From Microbacterium sp. zg-Y625 (GTDB lineage: Bacteria > Actinomycetota > Actinomycetes > Actinomycetales > Microbacteriaceae), in the NCBI RefSeq assembly GCF_030246925.1, contig NZ_CP126740.1, positions 496,001-560,000 on the forward strand: a stretch of DNA of 64,000 bases, read 5' to 3'. How positions within the stretch are numbered: position 1 is the first letter of the stretch; every line of letters begins with the position of its first letter. The position numbers and the translations under genes were made by a program. The notes under the pieces are model-generated. The model had not been told where the DNA came from, did not search any database, and worked only from the letters and a program-made list of their open reading frames with translations. Of this stretch, positions 54,053 to 62,986 are shown in pieces.

Positions 54053-54448
54053 GTGCACCCGTTCGACGTCCTGGCCGACCCCGCTCGGCGGCGCATGCTC
54101 GAGGTGCTCGCCGAGGGCGAGCAGCCCGCCGGCGCCCTCGTCGACCTCGTGCGCGCCGAGTTCGGCATCTCGCAGCCCGCGGTATCGCAGCACCTCCGCG
54201 TGCTGCGCGAGAACGGCTTCGCGACCGTGCGCGCCGAGGGCCCGCGTCGCATCTACGCCCTCGACCCCGCAGGCCCCGCGGCGGCCGAAGCGGCACTCGC
54301 GCGCCTGCGCGCCCCCTGGACCCAGCGGCTCGACGCCCTCGGCACCGAGATCGCCCGCGGCAAGCGCACGCACGCCGCGGCGGGAACGACCACGACGCAG
54401 GCGGCACCGCCGCGGCCTGCGCGACACGACCGGAAGGATGCCTCATGA
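54053..54448 (+). CDS. ArsR-family transcriptional repressor
   Basis: 131 residues from GTG 54053. A winged-helix domain with FDVLADPARRRMLEVLAEGE and the recognition helix SQPAVSQHLRVLRENG. No metal-ligand CxC pair is visible, so it belongs to the metal-free ArsR group often found with SRPBCC proteins. It would bind its own promoter palindrome. The Ala/Thr-rich tail is not conserved. It overlaps the next gene by ATGA. Confidence 0.9.
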   Translation: MHPFDVLADPARRRMLEVLAEGEQPAGALVDLVRAEFGISQPAVSQHLRVLRENGFATVRAEGPRRIYALDPAGPAAAEAALARLRAPWTQRLDALGTEIARGKRTHAAAGTTTTQAAPPRPARHDRKDAS

Positions 54449-54951
54449 CCATCGACTCCCCGCTCATCGAGCGCCACGGCGACGGCTACCGCCTCGTGTA
54501 CGACGCGGTGTACCCCACCGACATCGACGACCTGTGGGAGGCCGTCACCCAGCGCGACCGCCTGGCGCGGTGGATGGGGAACTACAGCGGCGACCTGCGC
54601 CTCGGCGGCGCCTGGGAGGTCGCCGACGGCGACGGCGCAGGCGCGTGGGGGCGGGGCGAGGTCACCGCGTGCGACCCGCCGTACGGCTTCACGACCGTGT
54701 GGCACGCCGAGGGCGAGGAGCCGACCGAACTCGTGGTGCGCCTCGAGCCCGCGCCGACCGGGACCCGGCTCGTGCTCGAGCACACCGGCATCCAGTCGAT
54801 GACCTACGGCGCCGGGTGGCAGACGTACCTCGAGCGGCTGGCCGCGGTGGCCGCCGACCCCGGGGCGGACCTCGGCGGCCCGGGGGCGTGGGACGCGCGG
54901 TTCGCCCAGCTCGACCCCGGCTACAGCGCACGGTTCGCCGCGGCGCGCTAG
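54445..54951 (+). CDS. SRPBCC/AHSA1-family protein
   Basis: 168 residues from ATG 54445. DIDDLWEAVTQRDRLARWMG, the GE(V)TACDPPYGF strand and WQTYLERLAA are typical of Activator-of-Hsp90-like START-fold proteins. In bacteria such proteins paired with ArsR probably bind small hydrophobic ligands or act as toxin or detoxification partners. Ligand unknown. Co-translated with the repressor. Confidence 0.88.
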   Translation: MTIDSPLIERHGDGYRLVYDAVYPTDIDDLWEAVTQRDRLARWMGNYSGDLRLGGAWEVADGDGAGAWGRGEVTACDPPYGFTTVWHAEGEEPTELVVRLEPAPTGTRLVLEHTGIQSMTYGAGWQTYLERLAAVAADPGADLGGPGAWDARFAQLDPGYSARFAAAR

Positions 54952-54985
54952 CGACCGACCCCGTCGGAACTCCTGCCCACCGCCG

Positions 54986-55005
54986 GATTCGGCCCGGCCC
55001 GAATC
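54986..55005 (+). terminator. Hairpin after the ArsR-SRPBCC pair
   Basis: Arms GATTCGG/CCGAATC with a 6-nt loop, 35 bp after the stop. No T-run follows, so termination would be of the weak actinobacterial kind. Confidence 0.5.
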
Positions 55006-55100
55006 AGGCGCAACCCACAGCCGGAATCCCGACGGGCGGCCGCGAGGTATCCTGTCGGATGCCGCGCCCCGACGGGGACCGGGGTGCGAGGGAGGTGGCT

Positions 55101-55478
55101 GTGATCGTCGGAATCGGCGTCGACCTCGTGGACATCCCGCGGTTCGAGCGGTCGCTCGAACGCACGCCGCGGCTCGCCGAGCGGCTCTTCTCGCCCGCCG
55201 AGCGGCGCCTGCCCCCGCGGTCGCTGGCGGCCCGCTACGCCGCGAAGGAAGCCCTGATCAAGGCGCTGGGCGGCTCCGACGGCGTGCACTGGACCGAGAT
55301 CGAGGTGACCCCGGAGCCCTCGGGGCGCCCGTGGTTCACCCTCACCGGATCCACTGCCGCGGTGGTCGCCGACCGCGGCATCACGACGCTGCACCTGTCG
55401 CTGTCGCACGACGCGGGACTGGCGACCGCCTACGTGGTGGCCGAGTCCGCAGACCCGGGCACAGGGGGTGCGCGATGA
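55101..55478 (+). CDS. acpS: Holo-[acyl-carrier-protein] synthase
   Basis: 125 residues from GTG 55101 (GAGGGAGG upstream), which gives the standard start VIVGIGVDLVDIPRFE; a longer frame from ATG 55060 is rejected. Asp in GVDLVDI and the Glu in AARYAAKEALIKAL bind magnesium. It moves the phosphopantetheine arm of CoA to acyl carrier protein. A TATCCT box (55049-55054) may be its promoter. It overlaps alr by ATGA. Confidence 0.95.
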   Translation: MIVGIGVDLVDIPRFERSLERTPRLAERLFSPAERRLPPRSLAARYAAKEALIKALGGSDGVHWTEIEVTPEPSGRPWFTLTGSTAAVVADRGITTLHLSLSHDAGLATAYVVAESADPGTGGAR

Positions 55479-56599
55479 ACGGGATGCCGGCAGGCACGCT
55501 GCGCGAGGCCGTCATCGACGTCGGCGCGATCGGCGCGAACGTCCGCCGACTCAAGCGCCTCACCGGCGTGGAGATCCTCGCCGTGGTGAAGGCCGACGGC
55601 TACGGCCACGGCGCCGTGCGCACCGCGCAGGCGGCGCTCGGCGCCGGAGCGACGCGCCTCGGCGTCGCCGACGTGAGCGAGGCGCTGGATCTGCGCCGCG
55701 CCGGTGTCCGGGCGCCGATCCTGGCCTGGCTGCACGCCCCCGGCGCCACGTTCGCCGAGCCGGCGTCGCACGGCATCGAGATCGGGGTGTCGCGGTTCGA
55801 CCAGCTGCTCGCCGCAGCCGCAGCGGCGACCGCCGACAGGCCGGTCGCGGTGCACCTGAAGCTCGAGACGGGCCTCGGCCGCAACGGCCTCGCGCCCGCG
55901 GACTGGGCGACGGTCTTCGCGGAGGCGGCCCGCCTGGAGCGACTCGGCCGGGTGCGCGTGGTCGGCCTCTTCAGCCACCTCTCCAACACGTCCGCGGCCG
56001 ACGACCGCGCCGCCCTCGTGCGGTTCCACGAGGGAGCGGCGCTCGCGGCCTCGGCGGGGCTCACCCCCGAGGTGCGCCACATCGCCGCGACGGACGCCGC
56101 CATCGACCTGCCCGAAGCGCGCCTGGACTGCGTGCGCATCGGCCTGGGCATGTACGGACTGTCGCCTTTCGACGACCGCACCTCGGCGGACCTGGGCCTG
56201 CGCCCCGCCATGACGCTGCGCGCGCCCGTCGTCGCGGTGCGCCGTGTGCCCGCCGGGCAGGGCGTGTCGTACGGCTACGCGCACCGCACCGCGGCCGAGA
56301 CGACCCTCGCGCTCGTCCCGCTCGGCTATGCCGACGGGGTGCCGCGCGCCGCCTCGGGCCGGGGCCCGGTGACCCTCGGCGGCCGCCGGTTCACCGTCGC
56401 TGGCCGCATCGCGATGGACCAGTTCGTCGTCGACGTCGGCGACACCCCGGTGGCCGTGGGCGACGAAGTGGTGCTCTTCGGCGACCCCGCCCGCGGCGAG
56501 CCGGCCGCCGACGAGTGGGGCGCGGCATCCGGATCGATCAACTACGAGATCGTGACGCGCATCGGCCCGCGCGTATCGCGGCGCGCGGTGACGTCGTGA
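55475..56599 (+). CDS. alr: Alanine racemase
   Basis: 374 residues from ATG 55475. Lys39 in AVVKADGYGHG is the PLP lysine, and the second base tyrosine is in QGVSYGYAHR near residue 265. RIGLGMYGLSP and MDQFVVDVGD are further family blocks. It makes D-alanine for peptidoglycan. The place between acpS and tsaE is conserved in actinobacteria. Confidence 0.96.
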   Translation: MNGMPAGTLREAVIDVGAIGANVRRLKRLTGVEILAVVKADGYGHGAVRTAQAALGAGATRLGVADVSEALDLRRAGVRAPILAWLHAPGATFAEPASHGIEIGVSRFDQLLAAAAAATADRPVAVHLKLETGLGRNGLAPADWATVFAEAARLERLGRVRVVGLFSHLSNTSAADDRAALVRFHEGAALAASAGLTPEVRHIAATDAAIDLPEARLDCVRIGLGMYGLSPFDDRTSADLGLRPAMTLRAPVVAVRRVPAGQGVSYGYAHRTAAETTLALVPLGYADGVPRAASGRGPVTLGGRRFTVAGRIAMDQFVVDVGDTPVAVGDEVVLFGDPARGEPAADEWGAASGSINYEIVTRIGPRVSRRAVTS

Positions 56600-56619
56600 C
56601 GGGGCTCGACACGCGCCGC

Positions 56620-56705
56620 GTGCACAACGTCGCCACCGCGGGCGGCGCGGGCCACCGCGGGCACGATCGCGACGCGGGCCGGCTCGGATCGCCGACGTTG
56701 TGCAC
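56620..56705. repeat. 86-bp palindromic element, copy 2 (reversed)
   Basis: Perfect ends GTGCACAACGTCG (56620-56632) and CGACGTTGTGCAC (56693-56705). The right end, read inward, gives GTGCACAACGTCGGCGATCC, identical to the left end of copy 1 at 16354; the left end continues GCCA as the right end of copy 1 does. Centres differ. It fills the gap between alr and tsaE and stops 12 bp before the tsaE start. Confidence 0.88.
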
Positions 56706-56717
56706 GGGAGGCCGGCG

Positions 56718-57221
56718 ATGACCGGGTTGGACGCGTTCCTCGGCGAGCGGGAGATCTCGTCTCCGGCGGAGATGGAGCAGCTCGGCCGCGACTTCGGCCG
56801 CGCGCTGCGGGCGGGGGACCTCGTCGTGCTCACCGGGGCGCTGGGGGCGGGCAAGACGACGCTGACGCGCGGCATCGCGGCGGGCCTGGGCGTGCGCGGT
56901 CCCGTGCAGAGTCCCACTTTCGTCATCGCCCGCACGCACCCGTCGCTCGTGGACGGCCCCCCGCTCGTGCACGTCGACGCCTACCGGCTGGGCTCGGCGG
57001 CGGAGCTGGACGACATCGACATCGACCTCGACGGGTCGGTGGTCATCGTCGAGTGGGGCCGGGACATGGTGCCGGGCCTGCGCGAGACCTGGTGGGAGGT
57101 CGAGCTCGACCGCGAGTGGCACGGCCGCGGCGTCGACACCGCCTGCGGCACCTTCTCGCGCGCCACCGAGGAGCTCGACGCCGACACCCCGCGACGCGTC
57201 GTCGTCTCCCGTCGCCCGTGA
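56718..57221 (+). CDS. tsaE: tRNA t6A synthesis ATPase TsaE
   Basis: 167 residues from ATG 56718, with GGGAGG upstream. Walker A GALGAGKTTLTRGIAAGLG and the SPTFVIARTH segment are diagnostic; HVDAYRLGS and VIVEWG follow. TsaE binds the TsaB-TsaD complex and helps it release t6A-modified tRNA. Followed by tsaB after 46 bp. Confidence 0.95.
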   Translation: MTGLDAFLGEREISSPAEMEQLGRDFGRALRAGDLVVLTGALGAGKTTLTRGIAAGLGVRGPVQSPTFVIARTHPSLVDGPPLVHVDAYRLGSAAELDDIDIDLDGSVVIVEWGRDMVPGLRETWWEVELDREWHGRGVDTACGTFSRATEELDADTPRRVVVSRRP

Positions 57222-57255
57222 GGGCGGAGGCGAGGATGCCGCGCGCACGCGCGGG

Positions 57256-57261
57256 TAGCCT
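57256..57261 (+). promoter_or_regulatory. -10-like box TAGCCT before tsaB
   Basis: TAGCCT then six bases to GTG 57268, the leaderless spacing. An internal start of transcription in the t6A gene group is likely. Confidence 0.5.
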
Positions 57262-57267
57262 GGAACG

Positions 57268-57942
57268 GTGATCCTCGGCATCGACACCTCTCTCGGCACG
57301 GCTCTGGCCGTCGTCGAGCTCGACGGGGTCGTGCGCTCGGCCGCCGCCAGCGACAACCCGCTCGCGCACGCCGAGGTGATCGGCGGACTTCTCGAGCAGG
57401 TGCTCGGCGAGGCGACGCGGGGTCCGGTGGGCACGACGACCGCGGCGGAGCCCGTCACCGTGACGCACGTCGCAGCCGGAATGGGACCGGGGCCCTTCAC
57501 GGGCCTGCGGGTGGGCATCGCTGCGGCGACCGCGTTCGCGCTGGCCCGTGGCGTCCCGGTGATCCCTGTCGCGAGCCACGACGCCGTCGCCCTCGAGGTG
57601 CTGCTGGCCGACGCGATCGCGGGGGAGGAGACCCCGCGGTTCGCCGTCGTCACCGACGCCCGCCGCCGCGAGTTCGCGTACTCGGTCTACGACGGTCTCG
57701 ACGACGAGGGGCTGCCCGTTCGCACCGCGGGCCCCGCCCTCGTGCCGCGCGATGACCTCGACGCGCGCCTGGTCGAGCTCGGCGCACGCCGCCACGACGC
57801 CGCGGCCGTGCCCGCGCAGATGCTCGCCCTGGTCGCCGCGCGGGCGATCGCGGCGGGGCGCGAGGTCGCGGCATCCGAGCCGCTCTACCTCCGCTCGCCC
57901 GACGTGTCGGTGCCGGCGCCCCGCAAGAAGGTCGGCGCATGA
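57268..57942 (+). CDS. tsaB: tRNA t6A synthesis protein TsaB
   Basis: 224 residues from GTG 57268. [18 protein letters not shown] and [15 protein letters not shown] are the ASKHA-like core of TsaB, the inactive partner of Tsa[15 protein letters not shown] is also typical. It overlaps rimI by ATGA. Confidence 0.95.
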   Translation: MILGIDTSLGTALAVVELDGVVRSAAASDNPLAHAEVIGGLLEQVLGEATRGPVGTTTAAEPVTVTHVAAGMGPGPFTGLRVGIAAATAFALARGVPVIPVASHDAVALEVLLADAIAGEETPRFAVVTDARRREFAYSVYDGLDDEGLPVRTAGPALVPRDDLDARLVELGARRHDAAAVPAQMLALVAARAIAAGREVAASEPLYLRSPDVSVPAPRKKVGA

Positions 57943-58514
57943 CCGTGCGCGCCGCCCACCTCGACGACCTCGACGCGATCATGGCGCTCGAGCGGGCCTC
58001 GTTTCCCACCGATGCCTGGAGCGAGACGCTGATGCGGGCAGAGCTCGCCTCGCCGCATGGCCGCTACTTCGCCCTCGAACAGGACGGACGCCTCGTCGGC
58101 TACGCGGGACTGCGCGCCCCCGACGGGGCGAAGGATGCCGACGTGCAGACCATCGCGATCGCCGCCGACGCCCGCGGGCGCGGGTACGGACGCGCGCTCC
58201 TGCGGGCCCTGCTGGACGAGGCGGTGACGCGCCGCGTCGCCGAGGTCTTCCTCGAGGTGCGGGCGGACAACCCCACGGCCCAGGCGCTGTACGTCTCGGA
58301 GGGCTTCAGCGAGCTCGGGAGGCGGCCCGCCTACTACCAGCCGGACGGGGTGGATGCCGTCGTGATGCGGCTCGACCTGCGGGCCTGGGCGGCCACGCGC
58401 GCGACCGCGCCCGGTACGCACGCGACCGCGCCCGGTACCGGCGCCGCCGCGCCGGCCGCCACACCCGCCGCCCCCGCCACCACCGACGCCGCGGCCGAAA
58501 GGGACCACTCGTGA
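57939..58514 (+). CDS. rimI: Ribosomal-protein-S18-type N-acetyltransferase RimI
   Basis: 191 residues from ATG 57939. GNAT domain with [21 protein letters not shown] as the acetyl-CoA loop and [20 protein letters not shown] as the signature. The last 45 residues are Ala/Thr/Pro repeats (ATAPGT units) and not part of the enzyme. It is regularly placed between tsaB and tsaD. It overlaps tsaD by GTGA. Confidence 0.92.
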   Translation: MTVRAAHLDDLDAIMALERASFPTDAWSETLMRAELASPHGRYFALEQDGRLVGYAGLRAPDGAKDADVQTIAIAADARGRGYGRALLRALLDEAVTRRVAEVFLEVRADNPTAQALYVSEGFSELGRRPAYYQPDGVDAVVMRLDLRAWAATRATAPGTHATAPGTGAAAPAATPAAPATTDAAAERDHS

Positions 58515-59596
58515 ACCGCCACGACCCGCTGGTGCTCGGCATCGAGACCAGCTGCGACGAGACAGGCATCGGCATCGTGCGCGGCCGGCGCCTGCTCAGC
58601 AACACCATCGCCAGCTCCATGGACGAGCACGCCCGCTACGGCGGCGTCGTGCCCGAGATCGCCGCGCGCGCCCACCTCGAGGCCCTGCAGCCCGCCATCG
58701 AGCGGGCGCTCGCCGAGGCCTCAGCCGCCGAGGGCCGCCCCGTCACGCTCGCCGACCTCGACGCGGTCGCCGTCACCAGCGGACCGGGCCTGGCCGGTGC
58801 CCTCATGGTCGGGATCGGCGCCGCCAAGGCCCTCGCCGTGGGCCTCGGCAAGCCGCTCTACGCCGTGAACCACCTCGTCGGCCACATCGCGGCAGACCTC
58901 CTCACCGGCGACGCCGTCGAGTACCCCACGGTCGCGCTGCTCGTCAGCGGCGGGCACACGTCGCTGCTACTGGTGCGCGATCTCACGACCGACGTCGAGA
59001 TGCTGGGGGAGACCGTCGACGACGCCGCCGGTGAGGCGTTCGACAAGGTGGCGCGCATCCTCGGGCTCCCGTATCCCGGCGGACCCGAGATCGACCGGGC
59101 TGCGGCGACCGGCGACCCGGACGCGATCCGGTTCCCGCGGGGGATGTCCCGCGCGTCGGACATGGCGGACCACCGCTACGACTTCTCGTTCTCGGGCCTG
59201 AAGACCGCCGTCGCCCGCTGGATCGAGCAGCGCGAGGCGGCGGGGGAGCCGGTTCCCGTCGCCGACGTCGCGGCATCCTTCCGCGAAGCCGTCGTCGACG
59301 TGCTCGTCACGAAGGCGCTCGACGCCTGCGTCCGTCACGACGTGCCGCGGCTGCTGCTCGGGGGCGGAGTCATCGCCAACCGTCGGCTGCGCGAGGTGGC
59401 GCTCGCCCGCGCCGCCGAGGCCGGGGTGACGGTGCGCATTCCGCCGCTGAGCCTGTGCACCGACAACGGTGCGATGATCGCGGGGCTGGCGGCCGAGCTC
59501 ATCAGCGCGGGCCGGCCGGCGTCTTCGCTGGCGTTCGGCGCGGACTCCACGCTTCCCGTCACCGAGATCCAGGTGGCCGAGGAGGTGCCGGTGTGA
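58511..59596 (+). CDS. tsaD: tRNA N6-threonylcarbamoyltransferase TsaD
   Basis: 361 residues from GTG 58511. [16 protein letters not shown], the metal-binding [11 protein letters not shown] pair of histidines, and [13 protein letters not shown] are diagnostic; [14 protein letters not shown] lies near the C-terminus. It adds threonylcarbamoyl to A37 of ANN-reading tRNAs, an essential step. Co-translated with rimI and the next gene. Confidence 0.96.
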   Translation: MNRHDPLVLGIETSCDETGIGIVRGRRLLSNTIASSMDEHARYGGVVPEIAARAHLEALQPAIERALAEASAAEGRPVTLADLDAVAVTSGPGLAGALMVGIGAAKALAVGLGKPLYAVNHLVGHIAADLLTGDAVEYPTVALLVSGGHTSLLLVRDLTTDVEMLGETVDDAAGEAFDKVARILGLPYPGGPEIDRAAATGDPDAIRFPRGMSRASDMADHRYDFSFSGLKTAVARWIEQREAAGEPVPVADVAASFREAVVDVLVTKALDACVRHDVPRLLLGGGVIANRRLREVALARAAEAGVTVRIPPLSLCTDNGAMIAGLAAELISAGRPASSLAFGADSTLPVTEIQVAEEVPV

Positions 59597-60090
59597 GCGA
59601 CGAACGGCCGGATGCCGCCGCGGCCGTGCCCAGCACGCCGCCGCGGCCGATACCGCGGGTCGAGGAGCCCTCTCCCGATGTGGCGGTGGCCGACGAAGCG
59701 CCGCGCCTTCCCGGCGAGCACCGCGGCGGCTTCCATCGGCTCCCCACCGCGCCGGTCGACGTCGACGTCGCCGAGGGCCTCAACCGGGCCGAGCGCGAGG
59801 CGCTGAACGACACCGGAACGGTCTACGCCTGGATCGAGCCGCAGCGCCCCGTCGTGGGCATCGCGGCCTGGGCGCTGGGGTTCGCGATCGCCGGCCTCGT
59901 GATCTCCTGGTTCGTCGGGTGGGGGTTCCCGATCGGCGTGGGCGCCGCCGTGACGGCGGTCATCGCGCTGCGCCGCCCCCTCGAGAACCGGTCGGTCGCG
60001 GTGTGGGCGCTCGTGCTCGCGGTGCTCTCGGTGCTGTACAGCGCGGGGTGGCTCATCTGGGCCGCCGGCACCGCCAACATCTTCGCCTGA
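59593..60090 (+). CDS. DUF4190-like small membrane protein
   Basis: 165 residues from GTG 59593 (GTGA overlap with tsaD). The first 85 residues are polar; two or three helices follow (about 93-113, 114-130, 137-160). The region resembles DUF4190, whose function is unknown. Operon position with the t6A genes does not imply a role in tRNA modification. Confidence 0.7.
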   Translation: MSDERPDAAAAVPSTPPRPIPRVEEPSPDVAVADEAPRLPGEHRGGFHRLPTAPVDVDVAEGLNRAEREALNDTGTVYAWIEPQRPVVGIAAWALGFAIAGLVISWFVGWGFPIGVGAAVTAVIALRRPLENRSVAVWALVLAVLSVLYSAGWLIWAAGTANIFA

Positions 60091-60092
60091 CG

Positions 60093-60150
60093 CCGCGCTC
60101 AGCTCGCCACGCTCAGCTCACGCGCTCAGCTCACGTGCTCAGCTCACGCG
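60093..60150. repeat. 13-bp tandem repeat between converging genes
   Basis: About four units of GCGCTCAGCTCAC, imperfect. On the minus strand each unit has a TGA, one of which (60139-60141) stops the methyltransferase. Slippage is likely to change the exact end. Confidence 0.8.
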
Positions 60151-61329
60151 GTCGGCGAGCAGCGCCAGCCTGGTGTTGCCGACACGGGTGAGCAGCAGCG
60201 TCGCCGACCCGCTCCCCGAGAGCTTGAGCTTGGTGCGCAGCACCGCGGGGTCGACGTCCACGCCGCGCTTCTTGATCTCGAGCGTCCCGATGCCGCGCTC
60301 GCGCAGCGCCTTGCTGAGACCCTTGACATCGGCGGGGAGGCGCTCGCGCACCTTGAACGTCGACACGAACGGGCTCGTGAGGGCCGCGTCGCCGGTGAGA
60401 TAGGCGATGCCCGGCGCCAGCATGCCGGCCTCGAGCCGACGGGCGACGTCGCCGATGAGGCGGGCGCGGATGACGGCCCCGTCGGGCTCGTGCACGTAGG
60501 CGCCGAGGGGGCGCACGGGCTCGTCCGCGGTGTCGGCCGCCGCGGTCAGCTCGTGCGCCGCGTCCCCGCGCACCACCAGCGCCGCCCGATGCACGCCGGG
60601 GCGGGCCAGCGAGCGTGTCCAGACGACCAGTTCGATGGTCGATCCGTCGACGCTGATCCACTGCGCTTCTGCGCGCGGCGGCAGCAGGGCCCGGTCGAAG
60701 GCAGGGCCGAGCTTGATGCCGGCGGGCGTGCGCTCGGCCAAGTGGAAGACCCACTCCAGCGGCGGCGACCACTCGGCTGCACCGACGCGCGTGGTCTCGG
60801 TGTGTCCGGGCGTGCGGCGGGCGGGATCGAGCCACACGGCGTCGACGGAGGGCGAGTCGAACTGCTCGGCCCGGGCGTGGTGCACCCGCACCTGCCGGCC
60901 GAAGGGGGCGAGGTTGTAGGCCGCGATCGCCGCGGTGACCTCGTCGGCCTCGACCGCCTCGACCTCGAGCCCGAGCGCCGCCAGCCCCAGCGCATCGCCG
61001 CCGATGCCGCAGCCGAGGTCGGCGACGCGGGAGAACCCGGCGTCGCGGAAGCGGACCGCGTGCCGGGCGGCGACCGACAGCCGCGTGGCCTGCTCCAGCC
61101 CCGCGCGGGTGAACAGCATGCGCTCGGCGAACTCGCCGAACTTCGCCTCGGCCTTGACCCGCAGCCGTGCCTGCCCCACGACGGCGGCGACGAGCTCCGG
61201 GGAGTGGCCGGCGGCGCGCAGCCGAGACACGGCGGCCGCGGCTTCGTCGGTCGTGCGGATGCCGCCCGTCGCGTCCAGCAGCCGCAGGCCCTCCGGGGTC
61301 AGCAGTGCGGTCAGTTCGGCGAGCTCCAT
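60139..61329 (-). CDS. Class I SAM-dependent methyltransferase with THUMP-like tail
   Basis: 396 residues from ATG 61329. Helical N-terminus (1-85), then motif I VADLGCGIGGDALGLA near residues 102-117, VEAVEADEVT, and AVWLDPARRTPG as the motif-IV-like site. The C-terminal KVRERLPADVKGLSKALRERGIGTLEIKKRG is the THUMP-like domain of this actinobacterial family. An RNA substrate is likely. It is divergent from groES. Confidence 0.85.
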   Translation of the reverse strand: MELAELTALLTPEGLRLLDATGGIRTTDEAAAAVSRLRAAGHSPELVAAVVGQARLRVKAEAKFGEFAERMLFTRAGLEQATRLSVAARHAVRFRDAGFSRVADLGCGIGGDALGLAALGLEVEAVEADEVTAAIAAYNLAPFGRQVRVHHARAEQFDSPSVDAVWLDPARRTPGHTETTRVGAAEWSPPLEWVFHLAERTPAGIKLGPAFDRALLPPRAEAQWISVDGSTIELVVWTRSLARPGVHRAALVVRGDAAHELTAAADTADEPVRPLGAYVHEPDGAVIRARLIGDVARRLEAGMLAPGIAYLTGDAALTSPFVSTFKVRERLPADVKGLSKALRERGIGTLEIKKRGVDVDPAVLRTKLKLSGSGSATLLLTRVGNTRLALLADRVS

Positions 61330-61387
61330 CCCTTCAGCCTACGGCGGCGGCGCGCGGCGGCCCTGCCCGTCACGCGGCGTCACGAGG

Positions 61388-61460
61388 GCTGGCACTCGCG
61401 TTGCGTGAGTGCCAGCGCGCCCGTACACTGGCGTTAGCACTCTCAACAGGTGGGTGCTAA
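61388..61460 (+). promoter_or_regulatory. groES promoter with two CIRCE operators
   Basis: -35 TTGCGT (61401-61406), 17 bp, -10 TACACT (61424-61429). CIRCE 1: CTGGCACTC, nine bases, GAGTGCCAG (61389-61415), covers the -35. CIRCE 2: TTAGCACTC, nine bases, GGGTGCTAA (61434-61460), lies at the transcription start, with one mismatch. HrcA repression in the absence of heat is expected. Confidence 0.92.
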
Positions 61461-61491
61461 CGAGTCTTCAGTTCCAAGAAAGAGGTAGACC

Positions 61492-61788
61492 GTGTCGGTT
61501 TCCATCAAGCCGCTCGAGGACCGCATCGTCATCAAGCAGGTCGAGGCCGAGCAGACCACTGCCAGCGGGCTGGTCATTCCTGACACCGCGAAGGAGAAGC
61601 CCCAGGAGGGCGAGGTCGTCGCCGTGGGCCCCGGTCGCATCGACGACAACGGCAACCGCATTCCGCTCGACGTCGCCGTCGGCGACCGCGTGATCTACAG
61701 CAAGTACGGCGGGACCGAGGTCAAGTTCGGTGGCGACGAGCTGCTGGTGCTGTCGGCGCGCGACGTGCTGGCTGTCGTCGTCCGCTGA
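61492..61788 (+). CDS. groES: Co-chaperonin GroES
   Basis: 98 residues from GTG 61492, with AGAGGT upstream. [33 protein letters not shown] holds the mobile loop, and [16 protein letters not shown] the core. It caps the GroEL ring. No groEL follows; a terminator and rarD do, so groEL must be elsewhere. Confidence 0.97.
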   Translation: MSVSIKPLEDRIVIKQVEAEQTTASGLVIPDTAKEKPQEGEVVAVGPGRIDDNGNRIPLDVAVGDRVIYSKYGGTEVKFGGDELLVLSARDVLAVVVR

Positions 61789-61801
61789 GACGCGATTCTC
61801 A

Positions 61802-61836
61802 CGAAGGACCCGGATGCCTGGCATCCGGGTCCTTCG
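61802..61836 (+). terminator. groES terminator
   Basis: Perfect 16-bp stem (arms CGAAGGACCCGGATGC and GCATCCGGGTCCTTCG) with a 3-nt loop, 14 bp after the stop. Followed by TCGTCG rather than a T-run. Confidence 0.85.
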
Positions 61837-61851
61837 TCGTCACGGCGGCTC

Positions 61852-61857
61852 TAGGCT
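61852..61857 (+). promoter_or_regulatory. -10-like box TAGGCT before rarD
   Basis: Six bases separate TAGGCT from GTG 61864; leaderless spacing as in tsaB. Confidence 0.5.
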
Positions 61858-61863
61858 GAGCCG

Positions 61864-62796
61864 GTGACGACCCCCGCCCACGACCCCGCCCGCGAACGCG
61901 CGCTCGGCGGGGTCTACGCATTCTGCGCGTACTTCCTGTGGGGCTTCATGCCCCTGTACTTCCTCGTGCTCGCCCCCACCGGCCCGTGGGAGGTCGTCTC
62001 CTGGCGCGTGCTGCTGTCGCTCGTCTTCTGCCTGCTGCTGTTGACGGTGACGCGGTCGTGGCCGAAGATCATCGCCATCATCCGGCAGCCGCGACTGCTC
62101 ATGTGGACCGCGGCGGCGGGCGCCCTGATCTACGTCAACTGGCAGGTCTTCCTCATCGCCACCCTCACCGGGCACGTGCTGGAGTCGAGCCTCGGCTACT
62201 TCATCAACCCCATCGTGACCGTGCTGCTGGCCGTGCTGGTGCTGCGCGAGAGGCTGCGCGTGACCCAGTGGGTGGCGCTGGGCGTGGCGGGAGCGGCGGT
62301 CCTCGTCATCGTGGTGGGGTACGGCACGTTCCCGTGGATCGCGCTGACGCTTGCGACTTCGTTCGGCGTGTACGGACTGGTGAAGAAGCAGATCGGCCCG
62401 GCCGTGGATGCCGTGAGCGGTCTGACCCTGGAGTCCTTCTGGCTGCTGCCGGTCGCGATCGTGCAGCTGGTGATCGTCGGCGCCACCACCGGCATCACGA
62501 TGGGCACCGACGGCGTCGGGCACGCGGTGCTGCTGGCGCTCGCCGGCGTCATCACCGCGACACCGCTGCTGTTCTTCGCCGCCGGTGCCCGCCGTGCCTC
62601 GCTGACGGTCATGGGTCTGCTGCAGTTCGTCGCCCCCATCCTGCAGTTCGCGATCGGCGTGTGGCTGGGCGAGGACATGCCCCCCGAGCGCTGGATCGGC
62701 TTCGCCCTCGTGTGGGTGGCGCTCATCCTGCTCACGGCCGATTCGCTGCGTCACGCCCGGCGGGTGCGGGTCGACGACCTCGGCGCGGTGACCTGA
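61864..62796 (+). CDS. rarD: EamA-family transporter RarD
   Basis: 310 residues from GTG 61864. Ten helices with GVYAFCAYFLWGFMPLYFLVL at the start and ESSLGYFINPIVTVLLAVLVLRERL in the first EamA repeat; TPLLFFAAGARRASLTVMGLLQ is the RarD signature. RarD proteins are linked to chloramphenicol sensitivity; the physiological substrate is unknown. Confidence 0.9.
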   Translation: MTTPAHDPARERALGGVYAFCAYFLWGFMPLYFLVLAPTGPWEVVSWRVLLSLVFCLLLLTVTRSWPKIIAIIRQPRLLMWTAAAGALIYVNWQVFLIATLTGHVLESSLGYFINPIVTVLLAVLVLRERLRVTQWVALGVAGAAVLVIVVGYGTFPWIALTLATSFGVYGLVKKQIGPAVDAVSGLTLESFWLLPVAIVQLVIVGATTGITMGTDGVGHAVLLALAGVITATPLLFFAAGARRASLTVMGLLQFVAPILQFAIGVWLGEDMPPERWIGFALVWVALILLTADSLRHARRVRVDDLGAVT

Positions 62797-62797
62797 G

Positions 62798-62822
62798 CGG
62801 ATGCCGCCGGGTGCGGCATCCG
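62798..62822 (+). terminator. rarD terminator
   Basis: Perfect 10-bp stem CGGATGCCGC/GCGGCATCCG with a 5-nt loop, just after the stop codon. The stem consists of the common genomic GGATGCC motif. Confidence 0.75.
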
Positions 62823-62986
62823 ACCCCCGCGTCGTGGGGGCCGGCGGCCGTTATCGATCCGAGACTGTTCTGTTTCAGACCGTTAACACATCGCAACACT
62901 GGCGACGCGGAGCCGGGTCTAGGTTGGGACCCACTGGCGCGGCACCCGACGAAGCCGCGCCGCTCACGAAACAACTAGGGAGCACT

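Noticed and set aside
62870..62910. GlnR-like site before the binding-protein gene
   Set aside because: A GTTAAC...CAAC resemblance is seen, but the spacing does not fit the known GlnR half-sites.
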